Counted from the stretch's first letter, positions 36,655 to 46,365 are shown. The stretch is 64,000 nt of DNA from Hymenobacter psoromatis (GCA_001596155.1 CP014771.1:1612001-1676000); one strand, 5' to 3'. Translations and numbers: made by a program. Notes: generated by a model from the sequence alone, not told the origin.

Positions 36655-37305
36655 TTACCCTTGCGGGGCGGGGGTAGGAACCTTTCCAATGACCTTCGCC
36701 GGGATGCCCACGGCTACGCTATCGGGCTCGATATCTTTGGTGACCACGCTGCCCGCGCCGATAACCGAGTTGGCCCCAATCCGCACGCCCGGCAGCACGA
36801 CGGCCCCGGTGCCCAGCACGCAGTTGGGACCCAGCGCCACGTGCCCCGACAGGTGGACGCCGGGGCTTAGCTCGCAGTAGTTCCCCACCACGACATCGTG
36901 GCCGATGGTACAGTTCAGGTTAACCAGCACGCCTTCCCCCAGCGTGATGTCGGCGGTGAGCACCGCGCCACTCATTATGTTGCAGCCGGGGCCTAGTGTG
37001 GTGCCAAACACGCCAATGGTGGCCCGCGGCGAGAGCGTTGAGGTTAGTATGCCGCCGGCCTGACGCAGCTGGTGGGCCAGCAGCCGGCGCGTTTGGGGGC
37101 GGCCGGTGCCCAGGGCAAAGCGCGGGTTTTGGGCCAGCCACTGCCCGGCCGCGGCCGGGGTGCGCAACACCGGGTAGCGCCCGAACAGCAGCGCGGGGGC
37201 ATCGGGAGTCAGGTCGTCATAAAACGCCAATTTTACCTTATTGTCGGCCTGGTAGATGACTTCCAGCACTTCTTTAGCAAAGCCTTGGGCCCCTGCGATT
37301 AACAT
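36655..37305 (-). CDS. NeuD/PglD-type sugar O- or N-acetyltransferase
   Basis: This 216-residue protein has an N-terminal Rossmann-like sugar nucleotide domain (MLIAGAQGFAKEVLEVI). A left-handed beta-helix of hexapeptide repeats follows from about residue 95, with the catalytic histidine region TIGHDVVVGN and the CoA end GAGSVVTKDIEPDSVAVGIPAK. PglD and NeuD homologues acetylate amino sugars or sialic acid. It is the last gene of a minus-strand unit with an aminotransferase, so N-acetylation of a 4-amino sugar is a reasonable reading. Confidence 0.87.
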   Translation of the reverse strand: MLIAGAQGFAKEVLEVIYQADNKVKLAFYDDLTPDAPALLFGRYPVLRTPAAAGQWLAQNPRFALGTGRPQTRRLLAHQLRQAGGILTSTLSPRATIGVFGTTLGPGCNIMSGAVLTADITLGEGVLVNLNCTIGHDVVVGNYCELSPGVHLSGHVALGPNCVLGTGAVVLPGVRIGANSVIGAGSVVTKDIEPDSVAVGIPAKVIGKVPTPAPQG

Positions 37306-37335
37306 AAATAGAAAATGCGATGAGTACGAGTGGCT

Positions 37336-38937
37336 TTATAGCGAGCTAATGGCCGCCAGGTGAGCCGTGAAGTGCTGATTGTGCCACTGCACGGTGCCCG
37401 CGTCCTGCCAGCCGGCGGCCAGCTGCTGATTCAGAAAATCGGGCTGCCAGGTGGTGGCTTCGGCAATTTTTTTGACCTTCACCTGAAAGCGGCAGCTGGT
37501 TAAATCGACCTGGTGCTGGTGAGCCCAAAAGGCGGTGAAGCTGCGGAGGCTGGCTTCCAGGCGCGGCTGGCTGATGCGCCCCGACACGGTGCCGTAGGTC
37601 CATTTGAGCCACACTGCCCCGGAGAGGTAGGCCCCCGGCTGCCCGCTGGGCCGGGTGAGGGGCAGAAACTGCTCGACGCCATCGGGACCCGTGTAGGTAA
37701 CGGCCACCAGGCGGGTGTAGCCCGCGAAGTGCTCGTCGAGCGCGATGGGATGGTTGGTAATGCCAAAAAAGTTGCGCGCCGGCCCCGCTGTTGCCGCTGA
37801 CACCCGCGCCAGCCCCCGGCCGGCCCACGTGCCGTCCAGCCCCGACTTGCGCCGCAGCAGCTCCACCAGCGGCGTTTGGTAAGAGGCCAGGCCTTGCAGC
37901 AACACCAGCCCCGCCAGCCCCAGCGCCGCGCCCGCCGGCTTAAAATCGCGCCGCGCCTCCCCTGGCGGTAATTGCCCGGCTTCGCCGGGGGTAGGGAAGG
38001 CCGGCGCGAAGAAGCCGCGGATGCCCGGCAGGCGCAGCAGCCGCGCCAACGGCCGCAGGCCAGCAGTAGCCGCGGGCCGCAAGCGCTGCCAGCAGCCCGC
38101 CGGCACCAGCAGCAAATACAGACTGCCAAAGCCGATGGCAAACAGCGGAAACGGAAACAGCAGCAGAATGCCCAGGTGCAGCCCGACGCCGATGGTCAGC
38201 ACCACCAGACGGTACTTGCGCCAGGGAAACAGGAAGATAAAGAAAAACTCAAAGGCCAGCGTGAGGTAGCCCAAAAACTTGACCAGAAACTCATTATTCA
38301 GGATAAAGGAGCCGTTGAGCCGGGTTTCGTAGGGTAGCGACAGGGTTTTCCACATGCCCAGGCCGGCCAGCCACATGGGCGAGGTCAGCTTATAAAGCGT
38401 CGAATCAAGGTACACGAAAGCGAGGCCGAGCACGATGGGCGCGTAGTAGGCCAGCTGGCTGACCGTAGTGGGCGGCTGGTAGCAAAACCGGGTGGTCGAA
38501 TAGCGGAGTTGGAGCCGCAGCCGGTCGAGCGACAGCCGGCGGCTCAGGGGCAGGAACAGGAAGAGAAAGCTCATGCTGATATACACCGGCGTCATCATGT
38601 AGGCGTAGGTTTTCAGTGAGGAAAAAAACACCAGGCAAAACCCATAGTTTACCAGCGCCGCCGGCCCCGTAAACAGCCCGAGCACCAGCAGGGCCAGCGT
38701 CATCATCCACAGCAGCAGGGGGGTAGTGAAGCCAATCTCCCCCGTTTCTAGGAAGGGAATTACGTCGAAGACGAGGTGGCGGAAGTAGAAGAGGTGGAGC
38801 ACCTCGGCCAGCAGCACCAAGCTAAAAACAATGCGAAAAACGGCCAGCCCCGTGCCATCCACCTGCTTGTCATACACCCGCTTAAACTTCTGGTAAAGCG
38901 TAGGCCAACGGGCGCGCGGGGGGTAGGAAAACGGCAT
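37336..38937 (-). CDS. HTTM-domain membrane protein
   Basis: This 533-residue protein has about nine hydrophobic segments in residues 30-360 and matches the HTTM (horizontally transferred transmembrane) domain related to vitamin K-dependent gamma-carboxylase. The motifs are GTGLAVFRIVFSLVLL at the start, YLDSTLYKLTSPMWLAG in the middle and LHLGILLLFPFPLF later. The C-terminal 170 residues are soluble and not assigned. It sits between a GT2 and an acetyltransferase with 30-base gaps, but the function of HTTM proteins in polysaccharide loci is not known. Confidence 0.83.
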   Translation of the reverse strand: MPFSYPPRARWPTLYQKFKRVYDKQVDGTGLAVFRIVFSLVLLAEVLHLFYFRHLVFDVIPFLETGEIGFTTPLLLWMMTLALLVLGLFTGPAALVNYGFCLVFFSSLKTYAYMMTPVYISMSFLFLFLPLSRRLSLDRLRLQLRYSTTRFCYQPPTTVSQLAYYAPIVLGLAFVYLDSTLYKLTSPMWLAGLGMWKTLSLPYETRLNGSFILNNEFLVKFLGYLTLAFEFFFIFLFPWRKYRLVVLTIGVGLHLGILLLFPFPLFAIGFGSLYLLLVPAGCWQRLRPAATAGLRPLARLLRLPGIRGFFAPAFPTPGEAGQLPPGEARRDFKPAGAALGLAGLVLLQGLASYQTPLVELLRRKSGLDGTWAGRGLARVSAATAGPARNFFGITNHPIALDEHFAGYTRLVAVTYTGPDGVEQFLPLTRPSGQPGAYLSGAVWLKWTYGTVSGRISQPRLEASLRSFTAFWAHQHQVDLTSCRFQVKVKKIAEATTWQPDFLNQQLAAGWQDAGTVQWHNQHFTAHLAAISSL

Positions 38938-38969
38938 GGGAGGAAGAGCGAAAATACGGCGGCAGCAAG

Positions 38970-39935
38970 TTAGCGCGCGGCAGAAGCCTGGGCACCGCGC
39001 CGGGCCAGGCCCCTGGCCAGCCGCAGGCCGGCCCCGGCCAGGCTGGCCAGGCCATCGAGGCGGAAGCCTGAGCCCAGGCGCACGGCTTGCCTGATAAAGC
39101 GGCTCGCCTCGGCCGGGTAGCCGCTATTGGCGTACACGTTGGCCGTGGTCAGGTACAGGTCGTAGAGGTGGGCGCGCAGTGGGGCGCGGTGGGGCGTGCC
39201 GGCGTAGTGGTGCCACAGCTGCTCATACATTCGCAAGAAACTCAGGATGTTGAGGTGGCGCGGGGTCCCCGACCAGATGCCCCCCTGGTGAATGCGGTAC
39301 ACGCCCATCACGTCGGGTAGCCGCTTCACCTTGCCCAGCTCGGCACACAGCACTACCAGCGGAAAGTCGATGGGCTTGACCGCGAACAGCCACGCCGGCC
39401 ACGCCACCAGCCCGTTGCGCAGCACGATGGAGCCCGTGCTGACCACTGTGTAGATGGGCAGCAGGAAATCAGCAAACGTAAACACGTCCTGCGTCAGCGC
39501 GTGGGGCACCGCGTTGGGCCGCGAGCCATCCTCGTACTGGTCAGCCACCGCATGAAAGCACAGCGAAAAGTCGGGGTGCGCGTCCAGCCACGCCACCTGC
39601 TTGCGCAGCTTGCGCGCGTCGGTCCAGTAGTCGTCGCCTTCGAGCAGGGCCACGTACTGGCCCCGGCAAGCCGCCAGGCAGGCCCGAAAATTGGCCCCCA
39701 TGCCCACGTTGCGCGGGTGGTAGATGGGCCGCAGCCGGTCGGGGTAGCGCTGCGCGTAGGCTTGCACGAGGCGGCGCGTGCCATCGGGCGAGCAGTCTTC
39801 GCCCACGATTAGCTCGTAGGCAAAGTCCACGTCCTGCGTCAGTACGCTGTCGAGGGCCTGGGCCAGAAATTTTTCGTGGTTGTAGGCCAGCACTACCACG
39901 CTCACTTTGGGGATTGGCGAAGCCGTTGGTTGCAT
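38970..39935 (-). CDS. Family 2 glycosyltransferase
   Basis: This 321-residue GT-A enzyme has the start VSVVVLAYNHEKFLAQALDSVLTQ, the nucleotide-sugar motif GEDCSPDGTRRL, and the metal motif EGDDYW (DxD-like) near residue 100. It lacks membrane segments, apart from a possible amphipathic C-terminal helix. The resemblance is to transferases that add sugars to surface polysaccharides. It lies 11 bases after the aminotransferase gene and is part of the same transcript. Donor and acceptor cannot be predicted. Confidence 0.9.
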   Translation of the reverse strand: MQPTASPIPKVSVVVLAYNHEKFLAQALDSVLTQDVDFAYELIVGEDCSPDGTRRLVQAYAQRYPDRLRPIYHPRNVGMGANFRACLAACRGQYVALLEGDDYWTDARKLRKQVAWLDAHPDFSLCFHAVADQYEDGSRPNAVPHALTQDVFTFADFLLPIYTVVSTGSIVLRNGLVAWPAWLFAVKPIDFPLVVLCAELGKVKRLPDVMGVYRIHQGGIWSGTPRHLNILSFLRMYEQLWHHYAGTPHRAPLRAHLYDLYLTTANVYANSGYPAEASRFIRQAVRLGSGFRLDGLASLAGAGLRLARGLARRGAQASAAR

Positions 39936-39946
39936 AGCGGGCGGCC

Positions 39947-41038
39947 TTAAACGGGCACGGTGCTACCCACCGCCAGCCGCACCAGCCCGGCAATGCGGAC
40001 TACCTGCTCGGCCGGGAGCTGGGGGTAGAAGGGCAGGCACAGCACCCGCGCCGCCACGTCTTCCGACACTGGGCAGGGTGCCGCGTCCGGCAGGTAGGGC
40101 AGGTGGTTGAGCGAAGGGAAAAAGTAGCGGCGCGTGTCAATGTCGTGTTCGGCCAGCAGGGCCTTCACTTGCAGCAGCTGCTGCTCGTCCTCAAACAAGA
40201 CCGGAAAGTAGGCGTAGTTGTATTCGGTGTGCGCGGGAATAATGGGGTAGTCCAGCGGCAGGCCCGCCAGCTCGTGCCGGTAGGTGCGGTAAAGCTCGGC
40301 GCGGGCCGCTATAAACCCCGTCACCCGCGGCAGCAGGCACAGGCCCATCGCCGCGTGCAGCTCCGAGTTTTTGCCATTAATGCCGACCCGGAAATGCTCG
40401 TCGCCCACGTGGCCAAACGACTTCAGCAGGTTGAGCTCCCGCGACAGCGACTGGTTGTTCAGGAGCAGCGCCCCGCCTTCGGCAGTGTGGAAGAGCTTCG
40501 TCGCGTGAAAGCTACAGGCCGTAATATCGCCATAGCTCAGCAGCGAGCGGCCCCCTAGCCGGGTGCCAAACGCGTGCGCGCCGTCGTAGATGACCCGGAG
40601 CCCGTGCCGCCGGGCAATGGCCGCAATCGCCACCACATCACAGGGGTAGCCATACACGTGGGTAGCCAGAATAGCCGTAGTGCGCGGGGTAATGGCGGCC
40701 TCAATCTGGCTGGCATCCAGGCAAAACGTCCGGGGCTCAATGTCCACGAACACCGGCACGCAGTGCTCCCAAAGAATGGCGGAAGTAGTGGCCACGTAGG
40801 AAAAGGGCGTCGTAATAATCTCCCCCGTCAGCGCCAGGACCCGAATAGCCAGCTGCAAGGCAATAGTGCCATTAGAGGTGAAATGCACGTACGGAATATC
40901 CAGATACCGGCTCAGCTCCTCTTCCAGCTGTAGCAGCAACGGCCCGTTATTGGTCAGCCGGCCGCGCTCCCAGATGCCCTCCAGGTAAGCGCTGTACTCC
41001 GCCAGGGGAGGTAGGAAAGGTTGCGTAACAGTAATCAC
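39947..41038 (-). CDS. DegT/DnrJ/EryC1/StrS sugar aminotransferase
   Basis: This 363-residue PLP enzyme transfers an amino group to a nucleotide keto-sugar. The family motifs are TSNGTIALQLAIRVL, the PLP-binding DGAHAFGT and the lysine in SFHATKLFHTAEGG (Lys181). It is close to the WecE/VioA-like group that makes 4-amino-4,6-dideoxy sugars. As the first gene of a four-gene minus-strand unit ending in a PglD-like acetyltransferase, it likely provides the amine that enzyme acetylates. The dehydratase needed for the keto-sugar is not in the window. Confidence 0.9.
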   Translation of the reverse strand: MITVTQPFLPPLAEYSAYLEGIWERGRLTNNGPLLLQLEEELSRYLDIPYVHFTSNGTIALQLAIRVLALTGEIITTPFSYVATTSAILWEHCVPVFVDIEPRTFCLDASQIEAAITPRTTAILATHVYGYPCDVVAIAAIARRHGLRVIYDGAHAFGTRLGGRSLLSYGDITACSFHATKLFHTAEGGALLLNNQSLSRELNLLKSFGHVGDEHFRVGINGKNSELHAAMGLCLLPRVTGFIAARAELYRTYRHELAGLPLDYPIIPAHTEYNYAYFPVLFEDEQQLLQVKALLAEHDIDTRRYFFPSLNHLPYLPDAAPCPVSEDVAARVLCLPFYPQLPAEQVVRIAGLVRLAVGSTVPV

Positions 41039-41518
41039 AGCAAGCTGAAAAGTGGTATAATTAAACTAAATTTGGTATTATTCTCAGTAATTTCTATCTC
41101 TTACGAAGAAAAGCACTTCAGGGTAAGAAAAGTTCGTATAGTAGCCACGGCAATCTGAACGGTACCAGGCAATATATAGCTACTGGAGAGGTTGCGGAGT
41201 TAGTGGGGGTAGGTGCCTGGCTCCCGCTTCCGTTCAGCGACGGGCGGGGGCAAGCCCCGCCCCTACTCGCTCAAGCTCTACCCGGACTTTGAAAATATCT
41301 CTTTAATAATATTAGCATTTCATTACTTATACAATTCATTTATCATCACTTCGCTTTGCGCGCAATGACAAACGTCTTTTGCGTAAGCCCTACAGCCGTC
41401 GTTGCTGCCGGGCCAACGGGGCAGGATGCCGGCGGGCGCTCAAACCCATTGCCGGCGGTCTGCCGTAGTAGGGCGACCGCCCTCGTAGCAGCGTTGTTGC
41501 TCCTCTGCTGCTTACCTC
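41039..41518. other. Intergenic region with solo half-palindromes
   Basis: This 480-base gap separates the two divergent polysaccharide operons and has no gene. The first 150 bases are AT-rich and should hold both promoters. A single arm of family B lies at about 41243-41273. A single right arm of family A with an IS-type end (TTTGCGTAAGCCCTA) lies at about 41348-41393. The matching left arms are absent, so these look like decayed copies. Confidence 0.65.
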
Positions 41519-42904
41519 ATGAAAAAACCCTGGCTGCCGCAAGCATCTGCCTACCTCAGCAATCACCATGTGCTATCACTGGCGGGCAACCTGCTGGCGT
41601 CGGGCCTGAGCATCGTTTCGGTGGCGCTCCTGTTTCGGGCATTATCGGTGCGTGACATTGGGGTATGGGTGCTCTTCAGCTCCACCATCGGGCTGGCCGA
41701 TTCCTTCCGGGCGGGGTTTCTGACTACCGCTTTCGTGCGGGGCCGCGCGGGTGCCTCGCCCGCCCGCACCGCCGAAGTAACCGGCTCGGCCTGGGCCATT
41801 GCCCTGGTCATCACGGGGGCGCTCGGGTTGCTCAACCTAGGGGCCGCCCTGCTATTTGAGGCCGCTTCTCACCCCGAAGCCCTGTTGCTGCTGCGGTGGT
41901 TTGGGATAGTGTTGGTGGCCTCGCTTCCCAATTTTATGGCGGGCTGCGTGCTCCAGGCCGAGCTGCGGTTCGACCGCTTGCTCTACCTGCGGCTGCTCAC
42001 GCAAGGCCTGTTTGTGGCGGGCATTGCGGGGCTGATGCTGACCCACACCGCGAGCCTGGACAAGGTGGTGTACGCCTACGTGGTGGCCACGGCGGCCACG
42101 GCCCTGTTCATACTGGCGCGGGGCTGGACGGGGCTGGGCAGCCTGGCCAGCCGCACCAGTGCCTGCGTGCGCGAGCTGGCGCACTTTGGCAAGTATAGTG
42201 TTGGCAGCTACTTGGGCTCCAGCCTGCTGCGCAGCTCCGACACCTTCCTTATCAGCCTGCTGCTCGGCCCCGCCGCGCTGGCCGTGTACAACCTGCCGGG
42301 GCGCTTTTCCGAAATCATTGAGCTGCCGCTGCGCAGCTTTATCGCCACGGCTACGCCCGCCATGTCCGCCGCTTTTCACCAGCACAAGCTGCCCGAGGTG
42401 GCGCGCCTGCTGCGCAAAAACGCGGGCATCCTCACCTGGGCTTTTGTGCCACTCGTGCTGGGTACCATCTTCCTGGCCGATGTGCCCGTATATCTCATCG
42501 GAGGCGGCAAGTACCGGGGCACCGAAGCCGCCAATCTGCTGCGCATCGGCATGGTCATGGCCCTGCTGTATCCCATCGACCGGTTCGTGGGCGTGGCGCT
42601 CGACGTAGTAAACCAACCCCGCCTGAATTTGCTCAAGGTTTTTTTAATGCTGGCGGTCAACGTGCTGGGTGATGTAGGGGCGCTCCTCCTATTTCATAGC
42701 CTCTACGCCGTGGCCCTGGCCAGCATCCCGACTATTCTGATTGGCTTTGGGTTCGGCTATCACCAGCTGAAAAAATTCCTACCCCTCTCCCTTGCTTCCA
42801 TCCTGGCTACCGGGCTGGCAGAAATCCGGGAACTAGCCCTGCGCTTAGCCGGCAGGCCCACCCGCCCACTGCCGGCCAGCAGCCACGCCGAGCCACTCGC
42901 ATGA
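41519..42904 (+). CDS. Polysaccharide flippase (Wzx/MOP family)
   Basis: This 461-residue membrane protein has 12-14 hydrophobic segments. It has the Wzx-like start with GNLLASGLSIVSVALLFRALSVRDIGVW and the mid-protein FGKYSVGSYLGSSLLRSSDTFLISLLLGPAALAVYNLPGRF. It would move lipid-linked repeat units across the inner membrane. Its stop overlaps the start of the next gene by four bases (ATGA), so they are translationally coupled. The transported glycan is unknown. Confidence 0.9.
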   Translation: MKKPWLPQASAYLSNHHVLSLAGNLLASGLSIVSVALLFRALSVRDIGVWVLFSSTIGLADSFRAGFLTTAFVRGRAGASPARTAEVTGSAWAIALVITGALGLLNLGAALLFEAASHPEALLLLRWFGIVLVASLPNFMAGCVLQAELRFDRLLYLRLLTQGLFVAGIAGLMLTHTASLDKVVYAYVVATAATALFILARGWTGLGSLASRTSACVRELAHFGKYSVGSYLGSSLLRSSDTFLISLLLGPAALAVYNLPGRFSEIIELPLRSFIATATPAMSAAFHQHKLPEVARLLRKNAGILTWAFVPLVLGTIFLADVPVYLIGGGKYRGTEAANLLRIGMVMALLYPIDRFVGVALDVVNQPRLNLLKVFLMLAVNVLGDVGALLLFHSLYAVALASIPTILIGFGFGYHQLKKFLPLSLASILATGLAEIRELALRLAGRPTRPLPASSHAEPLA

Positions 42905-43794
42905 CTATCGCCCACCTGATTCTGGCTCATAAAGCGCCGGCCCAGCTCGAACGGCTGGTGCGGGCCTTGGCCCACCCGCAAGACAGCGTATTCATTCACC
43001 TCGACCGGAAGACGGATTACCGGCCCTTTGCCCGGCTGGCGACCTTGCCCAACGTGCGGTTTACGCGCCATCGCCTGGATGTGAAGTGGGGTGGCTACAG
43101 CCTCACGCGGGCCGCGCTGGAAGGGATGCGCGAAATTCTGCGCGCGCCGGCAACCTATGATTTTATTAACCTGCTCAGCGGTGAAGACTATCCCATCAAG
43201 TCTGCGGCAGTCATTCACGACTACTTAGCCCCGCACGTGGGCCGCTCGTTCATGGCCTTTCAGCCGGATGGCGCGGCCTGGTGGCAACACAACCAGCGCC
43301 GGCTTACGCAGTATCACCTAACCGATTTTCGCTTCCGGGGACAATACCTTACGCAGCAAGTGCTCAATCACTTGCTGCCCGTCCCCAAGCCGTTGCCCTT
43401 GGCCATCCTCAACGGCGACAACGCGGGTGGCTGGTATACCCTAAGCCCTGGCTGCGCCGCCTACGTTATCCGTTTTCTCGACGACCGCCCGGCCTTGCGC
43501 AGGGCGGCCCGCTTCACCTGGGGCTCCGACGAGTTTCTGCTCCATTCTATCCTGCTCAACTCTCCCCTGGCTCCTACCCTCATCAACAACAACCTGCGCT
43601 ACATTGACTGGCGGGCGGGGGGTAGCAGCCCGAAAGTGTTGACCTGCGCCGACTTGCCGGCCCTGCTCGCCTCGCCCCAGCTTTACGCCCGTAAGTTTGA
43701 CCTCCACCAGGACAGCAGGGTGCTGGACCAACTGGACCGGGCCAACCACCCGCAGGCCTACCCAGTTGCCCCCCCCAGCTGCGCCGCGGCCTAG
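42901..43794 (+). CDS. Core-2/I-branching-type glycosyltransferase (GT14)
   Basis: This 297-residue enzyme matches bacterial GT14 proteins. The motifs are HLILAHKAPAQLERLVRAL at the start, FIHLDRKTDY, FINLLSGEDYPI, and WGSDEFLLHSILLNS near the end. The family transfers N-acetylglucosamine or xylose onto glycans without a DxD motif. It has no membrane helix. The four-base overlap with the flippase gene ties it to the same pathway. Confidence 0.88.
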   Translation: MTIAHLILAHKAPAQLERLVRALAHPQDSVFIHLDRKTDYRPFARLATLPNVRFTRHRLDVKWGGYSLTRAALEGMREILRAPATYDFINLLSGEDYPIKSAAVIHDYLAPHVGRSFMAFQPDGAAWWQHNQRRLTQYHLTDFRFRGQYLTQQVLNHLLPVPKPLPLAILNGDNAGGWYTLSPGCAAYVIRFLDDRPALRRAARFTWGSDEFLLHSILLNSPLAPTLINNNLRYIDWRAGGSSPKVLTCADLPALLASPQLYARKFDLHQDSRVLDQLDRANHPQAYPVAPPSCAAA

Positions 43795-43859
43795 GCCGTG
43801 CGAACGCCGCCACGCGACGGGTTATTACTTAGCAGGCAGCCTCGTAATTTCGCCCTCCC

Positions 43860-45839
43860 GTGGTGAAGCTCTCCGTCGTCATTGTTAATTACAACGTTTG
43901 CTATTTTTTGGAGCAAACGCTACTATCGGTGCGCGTGGCGGCGGCGGCGCTGGGCGAGCCGGTGGAGGTTTTCGTGGTCGATAACCATTCGGCCGATGAC
44001 TCGGTGGCAATGGTGCGGGCGCGCTTTCCGGAGGTTATTCTCCTTGAAAACCAGGATAATCCCGGCTTTTCCAAAGCCAACAATCAGGCGTTGCGCCGCG
44101 CCACCGGCCAGTACCAGCTGCTGCTGAACCCCGACACGCTGGTGGAAGAAGCCACCTTCCAGCGCTGCTGCGACTTTATGGATGCGCACCCGCGCTGCGG
44201 CGGCCTGGGCGTGCAAATGCTCGATGGCCAAGGCTGTTTCCTGCCCGAAAGCAAGCGCGGGCTCCCTACCCCGGCGGTGGCGTTTTATAAGATATTCGGG
44301 CTGGCGCGGCTGTTTCCGGGCTCGCGCACCTTCGGGCGCTACCACCTGGGCTTTCTCGATAAGGAGGAAGCCCACGAGATAGAAGTGCTCAGCGGCGCCT
44401 TCATGCTGCTGCGCCGGGCCGCGCTGGAGGGGGTAGGGCTGCTCGACGAGGACTATTTTATGTACGGCGAGGACATCGACCTCTCGTACCGGCTCACGCG
44501 CGGCGGCTGGCAGAACTGGTACTTTCCCAGCGTCCGCATCCTGCATTACAAGGGCGAAAGCACCAAGCGCACGAGCGTCAACTACGTGTTCGTTTTTTAC
44601 CGGGCGATGGTCATCTTTGCTCGTAAGCACTTCGCTACGGGCCAGGCCGGGCTATTTTCGGGGCTGATAAACGCGGCCATCTGGCTGCGGGCGGGCGCGG
44701 CGGTAGCCCAGCGCCTGGCCAGTGCCGCCGCCCCGGTGCTGCTCGACGCAGGCCTGCTTTACGCGGGCATGTTCGCGCTCAAAATATACTGGGAGCGCAA
44801 CCACAAGTACGTGCCCCTGCCCTACCCCCCCCAGTATATGCTGGTGGCCGTGCCGCTCTATATTATCGTTTGGCTAACAACCGTTTGGCTGAGTGGGGGC
44901 TATGACCCGCCGGCCCGCGCCAGCCGCGTGGTGCGGGGCGTGGCCGTGGGCACGGTCCTCATTTCGGCCGTGTCGAACTTCTTCGACAGCTGGCGCTTTT
45001 CGAAGGCGCTGATTGTGCTGGGCGGGGCCTGGGCGGTGGCGGCGCTGGTGGGCCGGCGGGTGTTCAGCCACTGGCTGCGCCACGGCAACCTGCGCCTGAG
45101 CGAGAACCGCCCCAAAACCCTGGCCATCGTGGGCAGCCGCGCCGAAAGCCAGCGCGTGCGCCAGCTGCTGGCCCAGGCCCAGGTGCCCGTCAAAATCATC
45201 GGCTACGTCACCCCTAACACCCCTCCTACCCCCCTACCCCCCCACCCTCCTGCCTCAGAAGACCACCTCGGCACGGTGGCCGAGCTGCCTGCGCTGCTGC
45301 GCATCTACGGCCTTAATGAGCTGATTTTTTGCGGCCAGGACCTGCCCGCCAGCCACATTATCGACCTCATGGCCCGGCTGCCGGCCCAGCCGCCGGTGGC
45401 CTTCAAGATTTTGCCGGCGGGCAGCCAGTACATCATCGGCAGCAGCCGCAAAGACGCCCCCGGCGACTACTACGCCCTCGACCATTCGTGGCGCCTGGGC
45501 CAGCCCGCCCAGCGCCGCAACAAGCGCCTGCTCGACCTGGTTATTACGGGTATAGTAGTGGGAATGAGCCCCGTATTGCTCTGGGGCCAGCGCCGCCCCG
45601 GCGGCCTGCTGCCCCACGTGGCCCAGGTGCTGCGCGGCCGCCGCAGCTGGGTGGGCCTGCGCTTCCTGCCCGAAGCCAGCCGCTACCCCGCCGTGCTCTC
45701 GCCGGCCGACGTGGCGGCCACTGCCGAGCTGCTCTCCCCCGAAACCCGCTGCCGGCTGGAGCGGCTCTACGCGCAGGACTATGCGCCCAGCTTTGACTTG
45801 GAGGTGGTGTGGCGCGGCTGGCGCAGACTGGGGGGGTAG
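43860..45839 (+). CDS. GT2 glycosyltransferase fused to a degenerate phosphoglycosyl transferase
   Basis: This 659-residue protein starts with GTG at 43860 (a second GTG is at 43863) and matches rhamnosyl-type GT2 enzymes to about residue 245 (VVIVNYNVCYFLEQTLLSV, NPDTLVEEATF, EDIDLSYRLTRGGW). Four or five membrane segments follow, then a nucleotide-binding-like domain (KTLAIVGSRAESQRV). The final block, RRNKRLLDLVITGIVVG to LPHVAQVLRGRRSWVGLR, is shaped like a WcaJ/PglC sugar transferase. The stretch that normally holds the catalytic Asp-Glu pair and KFRSM is missing. The GT2 half should be active; the second half is probably structural or regulatory. Confidence 0.82.
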   Translation: MVKLSVVIVNYNVCYFLEQTLLSVRVAAAALGEPVEVFVVDNHSADDSVAMVRARFPEVILLENQDNPGFSKANNQALRRATGQYQLLLNPDTLVEEATFQRCCDFMDAHPRCGGLGVQMLDGQGCFLPESKRGLPTPAVAFYKIFGLARLFPGSRTFGRYHLGFLDKEEAHEIEVLSGAFMLLRRAALEGVGLLDEDYFMYGEDIDLSYRLTRGGWQNWYFPSVRILHYKGESTKRTSVNYVFVFYRAMVIFARKHFATGQAGLFSGLINAAIWLRAGAAVAQRLASAAAPVLLDAGLLYAGMFALKIYWERNHKYVPLPYPPQYMLVAVPLYIIVWLTTVWLSGGYDPPARASRVVRGVAVGTVLISAVSNFFDSWRFSKALIVLGGAWAVAALVGRRVFSHWLRHGNLRLSENRPKTLAIVGSRAESQRVRQLLAQAQVPVKIIGYVTPNTPPTPLPPHPPASEDHLGTVAELPALLRIYGLNELIFCGQDLPASHIIDLMARLPAQPPVAFKILPAGSQYIIGSSRKDAPGDYYALDHSWRLGQPAQRRNKRLLDLVITGIVVGMSPVLLWGQRRPGGLLPHVAQVLRGRRSWVGLRFLPEASRYPAVLSPADVAATAELLSPETRCRLERLYAQDYAPSFDLEVVWRGWRRLGG

Positions 45840-45863
45840 GGAGCGCGCTGTTTGCTACGAAAG

Positions 45864-46100
45864 CTAGCTGCCGGCGCTGCGCGTAAGCATCACCAGCAGA
45901 ATTACTTGCGCCGGGTTTTTGGGCGACAACTTGTTCTCGAAGCTGTCCAGCTCGTAGCCTCGGGCCAGCCATTCTTTCACTTCTTTGAAACCCAGCAGCT
46001 CCGCTTTGGTGAAGGGCACGGGCGCGACCGGCGACCCGGCTTTTGGCACCTCGGAGAGAAACGTGAGGATTTTGGTAACGGGCAGGTCGGTGGTCGGCAT
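45864..46100 (-). CDS. Small protein of unknown function
   Basis: This 78-residue protein is predicted to be soluble (LTFLSEVPKAGSPVAPVPFTKAELLGFKEVKEWLARGYELDSF). It starts at 46100 and stops at 45864, just 3' of the convergent glycosyltransferase gene. The Leu/Lys-rich middle could form a helix-turn-helix-like fold, but no motif is clear. It ends near a palindrome-free gap and is followed upstream by the large palindrome at 46136. Confidence 0.55.
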   Translation of the reverse strand: MPTTDLPVTKILTFLSEVPKAGSPVAPVPFTKAELLGFKEVKEWLARGYELDSFENKLSPKNPAQVILLVMLTRSAGS

Positions 46101-46135
46101 GACTGATTCAGCGAGAATTATTTTGGTGACTTATC

Positions 46136-46283
46136 AACTGCTGTTACGCAACGGGGAGTAGCGCGAACTTTGTAGTTCGCGTCCCCGCGCCGTTATGATG
46201 GCTTTAACGGCGCGGGGACGCGAACCACAAAGTTCGCGCTACTCCCTGTTGCCATCTCGAATAAGGTAGTGCGTAACAGCAGT
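46136..46283. repeat. Nested palindrome, family E
   Basis: The outer arms AACTGCTGTTACGCA (46136-46150) and TGCGTAACAGCAGTT (46269-46283) enclose arms with GTAGCGCGAACTTTGTAGTT. Each inner arm has a CGCGAAC / GTTCGCG hairpin. The stem has one GTAG/CCAC difference between arms. A related element overlaps the end of uup at 50348-50456. Confidence 0.88.
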
Positions 46284-46365
46284 TATCAGGTAACGCCTAA
46301 GAGTCGGACAGCTACGATTGTTGTCTTTACGCGGATTAAGTGCGCAAGAACCAGCGGTTTTCGAA

